Positions 37,079-45,325 of a stretch of DNA of 64,000 nucleotides are shown here, in pieces. The DNA lies in the NCBI GenBank assembly GCA_002083775.1, contig MTEI01000007.1, forward strand, positions 62,001-126,000, in the 5' to 3' direction. Position numbers and translations under genes: made by a program. How positions within the stretch are numbered: the stretch's first letter is position 1; every line of letters starts with the position of its first letter. The DNA is from Rhodoferax ferrireducens (GTDB taxonomy: Bacteria; Pseudomonadota; Gammaproteobacteria; Burkholderiales; Burkholderiaceae_C). Below the pieces are notes generated by a model. It searched no databases. It saw nothing but the letters and a program-made list of their open reading frames with translations, and was not told the origin of the DNA.

Positions 37079-37477
37079 ATGACCCGACTCTTCAAAATTA
37101 CCGTGAACGACCGCGAATACGATGTGGCTGTGCTGGAAGTTACGCCAGGTACAACGCCTGGTGGTGGTGCCGTGCCGCACATGACGCCCGGAGATGCGCC
37201 CACACAGGTTGTTGCTGCGCCTGCCAGGGCACCAGTGGCGGCTGCGCCTGCCAGCGCTGCTGCCGCCGGAGACGAGGTCGCTCAAATGGGGGGTGTGATC
37301 GTTCAGGTGGAGGTGAAGGTTGGCCAGAAGGTGGCGGTAGGCGACAGCCTGCTGATATTGGAAGCCATGAAGATGAAAAACCATCTGTTGGCCAGCCGTG
37401 CCGGTACGGTGACGCGGGTTCTGGTGGCCGCGGGGGATGCCGTTGAAGGTGGTCAACCCGTGTTGACCATTCAGTAA
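37079..37477 (+). CDS. Biotin carrier protein of sodium-pump decarboxylase
   Basis: The 132-residue protein has an N-terminal MTRLFKITVNDREYDVAVLE region, a Pro/Ala-rich flexible linker (about residues 40-65) and a biotinyl domain with the target ILEAMKMKNHL (biotinylated Lys near residue 99) and SRAGTVTRVLVAAGDAVEGG. The linker swings biotin between the carboxyltransferase and the OadB-like subunit. As in methylmalonyl-CoA decarboxylase, the carrier is a separate polypeptide rather than fused to the carboxyltransferase. A start at 37079 is chosen because the upstream frame overlaps the OadG-like gene. Confidence 0.9.
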   Translation: MTRLFKITVNDREYDVAVLEVTPGTTPGGGAVPHMTPGDAPTQVVAAPARAPVAAAPASAAAAGDEVAQMGGVIVQVEVKVGQKVAVGDSLLILEAMKMKNHLLASRAGTVTRVLVAAGDAVEGGQPVLTIQ

Positions 37478-37503
37478 GCCTGCCCCAGCCCGAGCCCTGC
37501 GCC

Positions 37504-38709
37504 ATGGAAAATCTTAGTTTTCTCAATCTGTTCCAAGGTATTGCCACCCTGGTTGCTGCAGACCCGTCCGTCATGTACGGGCGCATTTTTTTGATGTTGC
37601 TGGGGTTTTTGCTGATCTATCTGGGAACGCGCGAGGTTCTTGAGCCTTTGCTGATGATCCCGATGGGGCTGGGCATGTCGGCCATCAACGCCGGAGTCAT
37701 GTTCCTCGAAGGTGGCAAGGCGGGCACGCTGTTCATTGATCCGTTGATGTCGGACCCGACCGATCTGGTCAACATCATGCAGATCAACTGGCTGCAACCC
37801 ATTTACACCCTGACCTTCAGCAACGGTCTGATCGCCTGTTTTGTTTTTATGGGCATTGGTGTGTTGCTGGATGTTGGCTACGTGATGGCGCGGCCATTTC
37901 AGGCGATGTTTATCGCGCTGTGCGCCGAGCTGGGCACCATCGCCGTGTTTCCGATCGCCATCGCGCTGGGGATGTCACCAGGGCAGGCGGCTTCGGTCGC
38001 CACCATTGGCGGTGCGGACGGCCCGATGGTGTTGTTCACTTCTCTGATTCTCGCCAAAGACCTGTTTGTGCCGATCACCGTGGTGGGCTACCTGTATCTG
38101 GGCCTGACCTATGGCGGTTATCCGTATCTGATCAAGTGGTTAGTGCCTGAGCACATTCGCGGTATCAACATGTCTGCAGACCGGGGACCAAAAATTTCCC
38201 GATCTCAAAAGATGATATTTGCCGTGGTGGTTTGCACCTTGCTGTGCTTGCTGTTCCCGGTGGCGGCACCGCTGTTCTTCTCACTGTTTGTGGGTGTAGC
38301 GGTGCGCGAAAGCGGTCTGGAGTCCTTCACCAAACTTCTCAGTGAAACCTTTCTGTATGGCGCCACCTTCTTCCTGGGGTTGACGCTGGGCGTTTTGTGT
38401 GAAGCCAGCACCCTGCTGGACCCGGTGGTGCTCAAGCTCCTGTTGCTGGGAATGCTGGCGTTGTTGATCTCGGCATTGGGAGGTTTGGCCGGTGGCTACG
38501 TCCTGTACTTTGCGACGGGTAAAAAGTTCAACCCGATCATTGGCATCGCTGGGGTGAGTTGTGTACCGACCACGGCCAAGGTGGTGCAAAAGATTGCCAC
38601 ACAATCCAACCCTTCCGCCATCATCTTGCCGCAAGCATTGGGTGCCAACATCAGCGGTGTGATCACCACGGCCATCATTGCAGCAACTTACGTGAGCATT
38701 TTGCGCTGA
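37504..38709 (+). CDS. Sodium-ion-translocating decarboxylase beta subunit (OadB/MmdB)
   Basis: The 401-residue integral membrane protein has about ten helices. It has the hallmark ATIGGADGPMVLFTSLILA, whose Asp is part of the Na+/carboxybiotin site in OadB, and PLLMIPMGLGMSAINAGVMF near the N-terminus. The C-terminal NPIIGIAGVSCVPTTAKVVQ contains the second conserved ion-binding region. It couples decarboxylation of carboxybiotin to outward Na+ transport. It ends the four-gene operon and converges with thpR, 5 bases apart. Confidence 0.92.
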   Translation: MENLSFLNLFQGIATLVAADPSVMYGRIFLMLLGFLLIYLGTREVLEPLLMIPMGLGMSAINAGVMFLEGGKAGTLFIDPLMSDPTDLVNIMQINWLQPIYTLTFSNGLIACFVFMGIGVLLDVGYVMARPFQAMFIALCAELGTIAVFPIAIALGMSPGQAASVATIGGADGPMVLFTSLILAKDLFVPITVVGYLYLGLTYGGYPYLIKWLVPEHIRGINMSADRGPKISRSQKMIFAVVVCTLLCLLFPVAAPLFFSLFVGVAVRESGLESFTKLLSETFLYGATFFLGLTLGVLCEASTLLDPVVLKLLLLGMLALLISALGGLAGGYVLYFATGKKFNPIIGIAGVSCVPTTAKVVQKIATQSNPSAIILPQALGANISGVITTAIIAATYVSILR

Positions 38710-38714
38710 CGTAG

Positions 38715-39215
38715 TCACAGCACCTGATAGCGCTGCGTTTTATCCGAGGTTGAAATGGCCAGAGCATAGCTTCTGGCCTGCCAAACGACTGGGGCTGGAT
38801 CAACGGGCGCCACAGCACCGTCTGCATGCCGTGCCAGCGTCAGGTGAGGCCGGTAAGGTCGTGTCTCCACAGGCAGGCCCAACCCACGCAGTGCCTGCCC
38901 CAATCGATCAAACAACGACCAGAGTTGCCTGGGTAACCCGCTGGTGCAAAGAACAGCCAAGCCGTGCGGCCACAGCTTGGGCTGGTCCAGCACCAGTTCA
39001 AACGGCTGAAACGGCACCACGACACCAGCGGTGATGTCTGGCAACCGCCGTGTTTCCACCTGCCCGATGAAGTGCAGCGTCACATGCCAATCTTGGGGCT
39101 GGTACGGCGTGCAGCCCTTGGACCAAGTCCACTTCAGGACATGGTTGGCCAACTGCGCTTGACAGACAGCATCGGGCCACAGCGCCAGGAACAAGCGTTG
39201 TGAGGTAGTGGTCAT
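38715..39215 (-). CDS. thpR: RNA 2',3'-cyclic phosphodiesterase (2H family)
   Basis: The 166-residue enzyme has two H-x-T-L motifs, HVTLHFIGQV at about residues 44-53 and HLTLARHA near residue 125. The N-terminus MTTTSQRLFLALWPD is typical of ThpR. It opens 2',3'-cyclic phosphates on RNA ends; the in vivo role is unclear. ATG 39215 is chosen over a start at 39254, because the 13 extra codons do not resemble the family. It is the last chromosomal gene before the integration site. Confidence 0.85.
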   Translation of the reverse strand: MTTTSQRLFLALWPDAVCQAQLANHVLKWTWSKGCTPYQPQDWHVTLHFIGQVETRRLPDITAGVVVPFQPFELVLDQPKLWPHGLAVLCTSGLPRQLWSLFDRLGQALRGLGLPVETRPYRPHLTLARHADGAVAPVDPAPVVWQARSYALAISTSDKTQRYQVL

Positions 39216-39419
39216 GGCTGGTTCAGGGGGCATGATGCTGCACTGTAGATCCACGACGCCACGTAATCAACCCAGTTGCAGGCCTTGCTGGAGCGTGAAA
39301 GTGCGTGAGCTGCTTGCGCCTCTTGCGCTTTTTGGCAGTGACGGTTTGCGGCATTACATAGACAACGGCCATACTTTGGTGCAACGTCTCTGACGTCCGC
39401 CGTGATATCGTGACCAAAG

Positions 39420-39457
39420 AAAAAGGGTTTGTCGTTACTTTCGTAACAACAAACCCT
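39420..39457 (-). terminator. Terminator downstream of the former tRNA-Thr gene
   Basis: AAGGGTTTGT-C-GTTAC pairs with GTAAC-A-ACAAACCCTT. On the minus strand the hairpin ends in TTTTTCTTT. It lies 10 bases past the CCA of the tRNA fragment and fits a terminator of the ancestral tRNA gene. Confidence 0.75.
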
Positions 39458-39467
39458 TATCTGTATT

Positions 39468-39513
39468 GGTGCCGGAGAGATGAATCGAACACCCGACCTT
39501 CTCATTACGAATT
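39468..39513 (-). other. Attachment site: 3' half of tRNA-Thr(CGT)
   Basis: Read on the minus strand this segment gives anticodon-loop sequence TTCGTAA, a 5-nt variable loop, the T loop TTCGATT with a 5-bp stem, acceptor strand CTCCGGC, A and CCA. The DNA on the 5' side does not pair with the anticodon stem or supply GCCGGAG, so the tRNA is cut near the anticodon. This is the usual footprint of tyrosine integrases; the adjacent integrase at 39671 supports it. An intact tRNA-Thr(CGT) would be expected at the other end of the element, beyond 64,000. Confidence 0.8.
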
Positions 39514-39670
39514 AACTGGGATATATGGACCCACTAATTAATTATCCTTAACAGTCATTGATCTTCCCAATGAAAGCGGCATAATGACCTTAATGGGCTA
39601 GCACGAAGTTTCACCAAATCATCCCCTGTTTGCTAGCCCGGTGCTAGCCCGAAAGTGAGAGGTTGACACT

Positions 39671-40849
39671 GTGCCTGCTGCGAATCATCTAAAGCTCACC
39701 AAGACTATGCTGGTTGGCCTAAAGGCGCCCGCAGTGGGCAAAAGGCTGGTGATTTACGACACCGAAACTCCAAAGTTAGCCATGCGAATGACGCACACTG
39801 GAGTGCGCGCTTTCTACGTGGTCAAGCGATTGGGGGGCGTGATGGTTTGGATCAAACTCGGCAAATTTCCCGATATGACATGTGAGCAGGCACGAAACGA
39901 AGCTGGCAAGGTACTCGGTGAGTTTGCTAAAGGAGAAAACCCAGCTGCGGTGAAGCGGGCGGTGAAAGCTGAAATGACGTTTGGTGAGGCATTTGACGAC
40001 TTCATTGTTCGCAAGCGTAAACGTGATGGTTCAACAATCAGCGACAAGACTAAGCGGGATTACACGGACTTGGTCAGGCTGTACTTGGATGGAATCAAAG
40101 GCAAAAAATTGTCTGCGATTGAGCGCAATGAAATCAAAGCAATTCACGCTAGAACGACCAAAAAAAGTGCCGCGCAAGCCGACCGAGTTGTGGCAGTGGT
40201 CTCAGCGGTTTTCACCTTTATGCTTGCCCACGAACGTTTTAGCGGTGAAAACCCAGCGGCAAGAATTCAAAAGAATCCCGCGCCAAGCCGCGACCGCTTC
40301 TTGCAGCCAGACGAACTAGCCCCTTTTTTTAAGGCATTGTCAGAGTCAACCAATGAAATCACGAGGGACTTTTTTTTGTTGGCGCTACTGACAGGTGCCC
40401 GGCGCTCTAATGTTTCCGAAATGAGGTGGGCCGACGTTGACCTCACGGCAGGTATTTGGCGTATTGCCAAGACCAAGAATGGTATGTCGCAGGCAGTGAC
40501 TCTATCGCCGGAGGCTGTGGCCGTATTGGGTTCGCGTTTGGCTGGCGGTGGCGAATTCGTGTTCCCTGGCGAAGGCAAGACCAAACATATTGTTGAACCA
40601 AAAAAGGCATGGGCCACACTTCTTAAAAATGCCGGCATTGAAAATCTGCGTATCCATGACCTACGCCGGACGCTGGGAAGCTGGCAGGCTCGCACCGGAG
40701 CGTCACTACCGATTATTGGCAAGAGTTTGAATCACAAGACTCACCAAGCCACTGCAATTTATGCTCGCCTTGATCTTGATCCCGTGCGTCAGTCAGTCAA
40801 CAAGGCTACGGCCGCAATGATTGCAGCGGCTAATCTTGATAAGAGGTAG
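39671..40849 (+). CDS. Tyrosine-type integrase (P4-like, DUF4102 N-terminus)
   Basis: The 392-residue recombinase starts at a GTG. An N-terminal DUF4102 arm-binding domain (LKLTKTMLVGLKAPAVGKRL, YVVKRLGGVMVWIKLGKFPD) is followed by the core-binding SAM-like domain and the catalytic domain. Catalytic residues visible are Arg in LTGARRSNVSEMRW (about 243), His-x-x-Arg in HDLRRTLGSW (about 330), His in GKSLNHK and the nucleophile Tyr in AIYARLD (about 364). It lies 158 bases inside the tRNA-Thr fragment and probably catalyses integration there. Confidence 0.92.
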   Translation: MPAANHLKLTKTMLVGLKAPAVGKRLVIYDTETPKLAMRMTHTGVRAFYVVKRLGGVMVWIKLGKFPDMTCEQARNEAGKVLGEFAKGENPAAVKRAVKAEMTFGEAFDDFIVRKRKRDGSTISDKTKRDYTDLVRLYLDGIKGKKLSAIERNEIKAIHARTTKKSAAQADRVVAVVSAVFTFMLAHERFSGENPAARIQKNPAPSRDRFLQPDELAPFFKALSESTNEITRDFFLLALLTGARRSNVSEMRWADVDLTAGIWRIAKTKNGMSQAVTLSPEAVAVLGSRLAGGGEFVFPGEGKTKHIVEPKKAWATLLKNAGIENLRIHDLRRTLGSWQARTGASLPIIGKSLNHKTHQATAIYARLDLDPVRQSVNKATAAMIAAANLDKR

Positions 40850-40882
40850 CCATTTTGAATTTATCGGCCAAGAGGTAAGACT

Positions 40883-41578
40883 ATGAAAGACGAGATAGTA
40901 ATTATTGCCGAGCAAATTTTGGAGCAACTTTATCAGGAGATGGAAAAAAACGAATTTGATGAGTTTGCTGTATTGAAGTACGGTGCATCTGCTTACGAAT
41001 CATTTGTTGCATCCGAACTTCCAGAATCTGACCCAAAACGCCAAGAGTTGATTGCTACAGCCGAGAGCGATTTTGAAAAACTCTTTAATGCTTGCAATAT
41101 TAAGTTGCGGCAACCAGTTAGATTGATTAGTTTTTCCTTCGGACTTTTGTGGTCGCTTATTAAAAATCCAATTGAAGACGATGATATCGGCAGTGCTCTT
41201 CGAGCATTGGTTCATAGCTCTCTCATGATTGGAAGGGCAATACCACTGGCTGAATTTGATTCCTTTAGTAACATTTTTATCGACATTCAGCGGAGTGCTG
41301 AAAAAAAGGAGAAAAGAAAAGCGCAACTGCTGTCAGCAAAAGCTAGGCGAGCTCCTTTTCAATTGCTGGAAGATTGGGCAGTGGAAGTCGCTAAGACTAA
41401 GCGAGGTACTGACCTAGATATTTCGCATGAGCTCGTATTTGAAATTCCGCCACACATTGCTATGTATGTAAGGCCAGAGCGCGGCCCGAGACAAAAGGGT
41501 GATATTCGTGTTATTACCAATGCACAGAGAACTATCTATGAAGCATTGTTGTCTCAACATAAATCAATCAAATGCTGA
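40883..41578 (+). CDS. Hypothetical protein next to the integrase
   Basis: The 231-residue acidic to neutral protein begins MKDEIVIIAEQILEQLYQEM and ends QRTIYEALLSQHKSIKC. It is predicted to be mostly helical, with one more hydrophobic stretch (LISFSFGLLWSLI) that is too short and mixed to call a membrane helix, and a lysine-rich segment EKKEKRKAQLLSAKARR. I do not recognise a family. Codon use is clearly A/T-rich, unlike the genes on both sides, which suggests separate acquisition. It starts 34 bases after the integrase stop and may share its transcript. Confidence 0.65.
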   Translation: MKDEIVIIAEQILEQLYQEMEKNEFDEFAVLKYGASAYESFVASELPESDPKRQELIATAESDFEKLFNACNIKLRQPVRLISFSFGLLWSLIKNPIEDDDIGSALRALVHSSLMIGRAIPLAEFDSFSNIFIDIQRSAEKKEKRKAQLLSAKARRAPFQLLEDWAVEVAKTKRGTDLDISHELVFEIPPHIAMYVRPERGPRQKGDIRVITNAQRTIYEALLSQHKSIKC

Positions 41579-41688
41579 TTTATGTGAATAAAAAAGTTAT
41601 TTTTTGCACGCTAAAAATTACGGTTAACGTGCTACTCGTAACATGTAGCGCGCTAGGCACAAAAGTGATGAAATTACAATAGGAAAAT

Positions 41689-41736
41689 CGCTTTCATACC
41701 GCAATGCATCCAGCATACGGAACTTTTATGAAAGCG
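41689..41736. promoter_or_regulatory. Inverted repeat at the start of the AlpA-like gene (possible operator)
   Basis: CGCTTTCATA (41689-41698) and TATGAAAGCG (41727-41736) are perfect 10-bp arms separated by 28 bases. The right arm ends 5 bases before the ATG at 41741, so binding or RNA folding there would block translation start or the promoter. Confidence 0.55.
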
Positions 41737-41740
41737 AATC

Positions 41741-41959
41741 ATGACTCTTCCAACCATTGTTCAAGCCAGCAAGTTGCTGCTGGATGAAAGGGCCGCTGCG
41801 GAAGTCTTGGATGTGACGCCTGGGACGCTATCGGTGTGGCGCTCAACCGGGCGATATTCCCTTCCATTCCTGAAAGTTGGTCGAAAAGTTCGTTATCGGC
41901 ACTGCGATCTGATGGCGTGGTTGGACAAACGCACTCGTGAAAACGGTGCCACTGCGTAG
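41741..41959 (+). CDS. AlpA/excisionase-like helix-turn-helix protein
   Basis: The 72-residue protein contains LLLDERAAAEVLDVTPGTLS, followed by VWRSTGRYSLPFLKVGRKVR and YRHCDLMAWLDKR. This is the MerR-type winged helix of excisionases and AlpA regulators: the first part is the helix-turn-helix and PFLKVGRKVRY the wing. Such proteins switch integrase activity or replication genes of P4-like elements. An inverted repeat overlaps its start region and may be its own operator. The primase-like gene follows 8 bases later. Confidence 0.8.
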   Translation: MTLPTIVQASKLLLDERAAAEVLDVTPGTLSVWRSTGRYSLPFLKVGRKVRYRHCDLMAWLDKRTRENGATA

Positions 41960-41967
41960 GTGATGCA

Positions 41968-42837
41968 ATGGTTCATATTACTCACAGCGTTGCAGTTGGT
42001 GCAATCTGCACAGAGGTGATCAACCCCATCAAAAATTTTCGCTTGGCCATTGCGGCGGCGGGACTGACACCACCGACCGAGATCATTGACGACGGCGTGA
42101 TTCACCGGTTCAGCACCAACGGCAAGCCCACCCATAAACACGGCTGGTACATGCTGCACAGTGACGGCATCGCGGCTGGTGCGTTCGGTGACTGGCGCGA
42201 GGGCTTTACTCAAAACTGGTGCAGCAAGGCCGACACCGCCATGACCGAGGCTGAACGGCAGGTGCATCGTGAGCGCGTCAAGACCATGCAACGCCAGCGT
42301 GAAGAAGACCTGGCACAGCTTCAGCAGTTGGCAGCAGCCGACGCACTCAAGCGCTGGACAGCAGCCACACCTTGCGCCCAGCATGACTACCTGACCCGCA
42401 AGGGCATCAAGCCCAATGGCGTAAAGATCGAGGGCGACAAGCTGTTGATTCCGATGCGCGATACGGCGGGCATGGTGCACAGCTTGCAGACCATCACCCT
42501 GGACGGCATCAAGATGTTTATGTCGGGTGGCCGGGTCAAAGGCTGTTACTTCGGAATCGGCAAACCCAAAGGCGTGCTGATCGTGTGTGAGGGTTTCGCC
42601 ACTGGCGCGAGCATCCATGAATGCACAGGCCATGCCGTCGCGGTCGCCTTCACTGCGGGCAATCTTGAAACGGTCGCCGTGACGCTGCGCACCAAGTACC
42701 CGGCACTCAAAATCATCATCGCCGCTGATGATGACCGCCAGACCCCTGGCAACCCTGGCATGTCCAAGGCCATTGCAGCCGCCCACGCATCGGCAGGAGC
42801 ATTGGCCGTGCCCATATTCAAAGAGGCGACAGCATGA
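41968..42837 (+). CDS. Toprim-domain primase/helicase-like protein
   Basis: The 289-residue protein has an N-terminal region with HKHGWYMLHSDGIAAGAFGD, as in plasmid/phage primase-helicases (zinc-binding or DUF5906/TraC-like leaders), a charged helical linker and a C-terminal Toprim domain: VLIVCEGFATGASIHECTGH (acidic Glu at the first site) and LKIIIAADDDRQTPGNPGMS (the D-x-D site). It should make primers or bind nucleotides for element replication with the DUF3987 protein, whose ATG overlaps its stop by 4 bases. Confidence 0.8.
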   Translation: MVHITHSVAVGAICTEVINPIKNFRLAIAAAGLTPPTEIIDDGVIHRFSTNGKPTHKHGWYMLHSDGIAAGAFGDWREGFTQNWCSKADTAMTEAERQVHRERVKTMQRQREEDLAQLQQLAAADALKRWTAATPCAQHDYLTRKGIKPNGVKIEGDKLLIPMRDTAGMVHSLQTITLDGIKMFMSGGRVKGCYFGIGKPKGVLIVCEGFATGASIHECTGHAVAVAFTAGNLETVAVTLRTKYPALKIIIAADDDRQTPGNPGMSKAIAAAHASAGALAVPIFKEATA

Positions 42838-44462
42838 AGAGCCAGACCGACTTCAACGACATGCATCAAACTGCCGGACTTGAAGCAGTAAAGGCATGCA
42901 TTGATATGGCAATCGAAGCTGCATCTTCCAGTTCAAGCGAGACAGGGGCAATATCTCTACTCGGTACTTGGCTAGAACCAGCCGTAATTCAGACCGATTT
43001 GCCCCTTGCTCCTATCTTTGATGCAACAGCACTTTTGCCAAAAATGCTTGGCGACTTTGTGCTGGACGAGGCAGATCGCATGCCGTGTGCACCCGACTAC
43101 ATTGCAGCCATCTTGGTCGTTTGCCTGGGATCTGTCATTGGTGCACGGTGTGGCATCAAGCCCAAGCGGTGTGATGATTGGATCGTGACGCCGAACCTGT
43201 TTGGCGGCATCGTCGGCGACCCATCGTCAAAAAAGTCACCAGCCTTGGGTACGGTAACCCGATTTTTGGACCGATTGGAGGCCAAGGAAGCCGAAAAACT
43301 GGAGGATGCTAGGAAAACTTTTGGCGCAGAAACTGCTGCCTTTGAGGCGCATCAGTCCGCAGTTAAGGCCAACATGAAAAAGGCGGTGTGCGGAAAAATT
43401 GATCACCTCAAAATGAATGCTGCCATTGCCGACTTGCAAAGCCTGCAAGCCCCGCAGGAACCTAACCAGCGGCGATTCAAATCGAACGACTCCACGGTTG
43501 AAAAGCTGGGTGACCTGTTGGTTCACAACCCCCAAGGGATGCTGGTCTATCGGGATGAACTGATTGGTTTGCTTGCGTCATGGGAAAAAGAGGGCAAGGA
43601 GGGCGACAAGGCTTTCTATCTGGAGGGCTGGAACGGCACCGCCAGTTTCAACATCGACCGCATTGGGCGCGGCAGCCTGCACATCAAAAATCTTTGTATC
43701 TCGGTGTTCGGTGGCATACAGCCGGAATTGCTGGAACGCTATCTGGCGGGCATCACCAATTCGCTTGACAATGATGGCCGCATCCAACGCTTTCAGGTGC
43801 TGGTGTATCCAAACGCTGTCGCCTGGGAGTGGCGCGACCGCTACCCGGTCAAGGGCGCGCGAGAAGCTGTGCGCGACCTGTTCGACCGGCTGGCCGTGTT
43901 TGACCCCGTGCAAGGCGGTGCTAACCCCAGCGACGACTTTGTGAAGCTGCCGTACTTCTGCTTTGACGATGCCGCGCAAGACATCTTTGTGCAGTGGTGT
44001 ACCGAGCTTCACACGGTGCACATCGCCAATGAGCAAAACCCGCTGATGCAGCAGCATTTTGGCAAGTTTGAAAAGCTATTTTGTTCAATCGCATTGATAC
44101 TGCACTTGGCAGAGGGCGATATCGGGCCAGTAACTGCACACAGCGCATTGCGGGCAGCCGCATGGTGCGAGTACCTGACCTGCCACGCCCGGCGCGTGTA
44201 TGGGTTGGTCGAGGCCGCCAAAGTGACCACCGCCCGCATGGTCAGCCGCCGACTGGCCGAGGGCAAGTTGGAAGACGGCTTCAGCGTACGCGACATCGTG
44301 CGTAAGCAATGGTCAGGTGTCACAACCACCTTGCAAGCAGAAAACGCACTTGGCATTCTGGAAGAAAACGGGCATGTGAAAAGTCTGGAAGGCATCAACC
44401 CCATCGGGCGACCGACCGTCCGCTACTTCATCAACCCTCAACTCAAGAAGGCGACTAAATGA
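42834..44462 (+). CDS. DUF3987 domain protein (YfjI-like, replication-associated ATPase-like)
   Basis: The 542-residue protein has the DUF3987 features: FGGIVGDPSSKKSPALGTVT (P-loop-like, about residues 122-141), a long charged helix with MKKAVCGKIDHLKMNAAIAD, VYRDELIGLLASWEKEGKEG with NGTASFNIDRIGRG, and SVFGGIQPELLERYL. A C-terminal helical region with LAEGKLEDGFSVRDIVRKQW follows. DUF3987 proteins accompany Toprim primases in integrated elements and act as replicative helicase-like factors. The ATG overlaps the upstream stop (ATGA), indicating translational coupling. Confidence 0.85.
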   Translation: MKSQTDFNDMHQTAGLEAVKACIDMAIEAASSSSSETGAISLLGTWLEPAVIQTDLPLAPIFDATALLPKMLGDFVLDEADRMPCAPDYIAAILVVCLGSVIGARCGIKPKRCDDWIVTPNLFGGIVGDPSSKKSPALGTVTRFLDRLEAKEAEKLEDARKTFGAETAAFEAHQSAVKANMKKAVCGKIDHLKMNAAIADLQSLQAPQEPNQRRFKSNDSTVEKLGDLLVHNPQGMLVYRDELIGLLASWEKEGKEGDKAFYLEGWNGTASFNIDRIGRGSLHIKNLCISVFGGIQPELLERYLAGITNSLDNDGRIQRFQVLVYPNAVAWEWRDRYPVKGAREAVRDLFDRLAVFDPVQGGANPSDDFVKLPYFCFDDAAQDIFVQWCTELHTVHIANEQNPLMQQHFGKFEKLFCSIALILHLAEGDIGPVTAHSALRAAAWCEYLTCHARRVYGLVEAAKVTTARMVSRRLAEGKLEDGFSVRDIVRKQWSGVTTTLQAENALGILEENGHVKSLEGINPIGRPTVRYFINPQLKKATK

Positions 44463-44524
44463 GTACCGAGGCTGTTCGAGTGAAAGCTGCGATATCCCAA
44501 AAGGTCCTGGGCGGTCCTGCCAAA

Positions 44525-44566
44525 ACTGACGAAACTCTTTTTTAGACTTTTGTCAGTTTCGTCAGT
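44525..44566 (+). terminator. Inverted repeat after the DUF3987 gene (terminator-like)
   Basis: ACTGACGAAACT and AGTTTCGTCAGT are perfect 12-bp arms around an 18-base T-rich loop, 62 bases past the stop codon. It lies between converging genes. No T run follows the right arm, so it may be an end-of-message hairpin or a protein-binding site rather than a classic terminator. Confidence 0.5.
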
Positions 44567-44689
44567 GGCAACTGTGGCCACACGCGCAACGCTAAGAACG
44601 TAAAAGTTCTGCAGAGGCAGCTATTTGTTGGTGATCTGTACCTGATGGGAACTTGAATAGTCACTACGCAAGTCCCTGCTGACATTTAT

Positions 44690-45325
44690 TTAGAAGTCGT
44701 CTTGTTTTACTGGCAATTTAATGACTGGTGGATAGCGGTTAATATCCTTTGCATCGGTTAACCCTATTGGTAGCGCAACAGGCTCAATCCTCGCCTTGGG
44801 AGGATGGGTCAGATGATGTCGTTCCTTTCGCAAAATTCCATTACCTTTCTCAAGTTCGGTCGCTCTCAAATTGGCGACTCTAGCCCTTTTTTCAGCAGTG
44901 TCGACCAGAATCTGGCTCTGCTCGACCAACTGCCTTGACGGTTCGATTATTTTTAATTGCAGATAGCTTGAAATGGTGGACAGTACCGCCAAGAAAACTC
45001 CCAGTGCCATCGAGAAACTGACTGGTAGCCCAAAAAAGCCAAGCCAATACCATACTGAAGTTGATCCTGAGAACCCGCTTTGGAGCGCCTGCTGACCAAG
45101 CGCAATGGTTTCTGTGCTGCATAGATTGAAGAATTTTTTACAGCCAAGGTAAATCGACGCTTGGCGTTCGCCGAACTCAAGTTCAGCAGTACGTGCTCCT
45201 TGTTGACGTGACAATTCAGTGTGCAACCGAGTAATTTCTGCATCTTTGAGCGTGTAGTCACAAGACGCGCAGCCGCCAATTAACAGTGCAACCAGCATGC
45301 TGACCACGAGGATTAGCTTTTTCAT
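44690..45325 (-). CDS. Hypothetical lipoprotein with a membrane helix and coiled coil
   Basis: The 211-residue protein has a lipoprotein signal MKKLILVVSMLVALLIGGCA (lipobox LIGGC, Cys 19), then a charged helix (LKDAEITRLHTELSRQQGAR) with two Cys further on. An internal hydrophobic segment (WYWLGFFGLPVSFSMALGVF and on, about residues 92-120) is followed by a coiled-coil-like region (QLVEQSQILVDTAEKRARVA) and a Pro-rich tail. I recognise no family; phage spanin-like or entry-exclusion-like roles are conceivable but unsupported. Its ATG overlaps the stop of the upstream gene at 45322. Confidence 0.6.
   Translation of the reverse strand: MKKLILVVSMLVALLIGGCASCDYTLKDAEITRLHTELSRQQGARTAELEFGERQASIYLGCKKFFNLCSTETIALGQQALQSGFSGSTSVWYWLGFFGLPVSFSMALGVFLAVLSTISSYLQLKIIEPSRQLVEQSQILVDTAEKRARVANLRATELEKGNGILRKERHHLTHPPKARIEPVALPIGLTDAKDINRYPPVIKLPVKQDDF

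Noticed and set aside
39212..39505. 97-residue minus-strand frame starting in the tRNA fragment
   Set aside because: It begins within tRNA-derived sequence and runs through the terminator hairpin; no family features.
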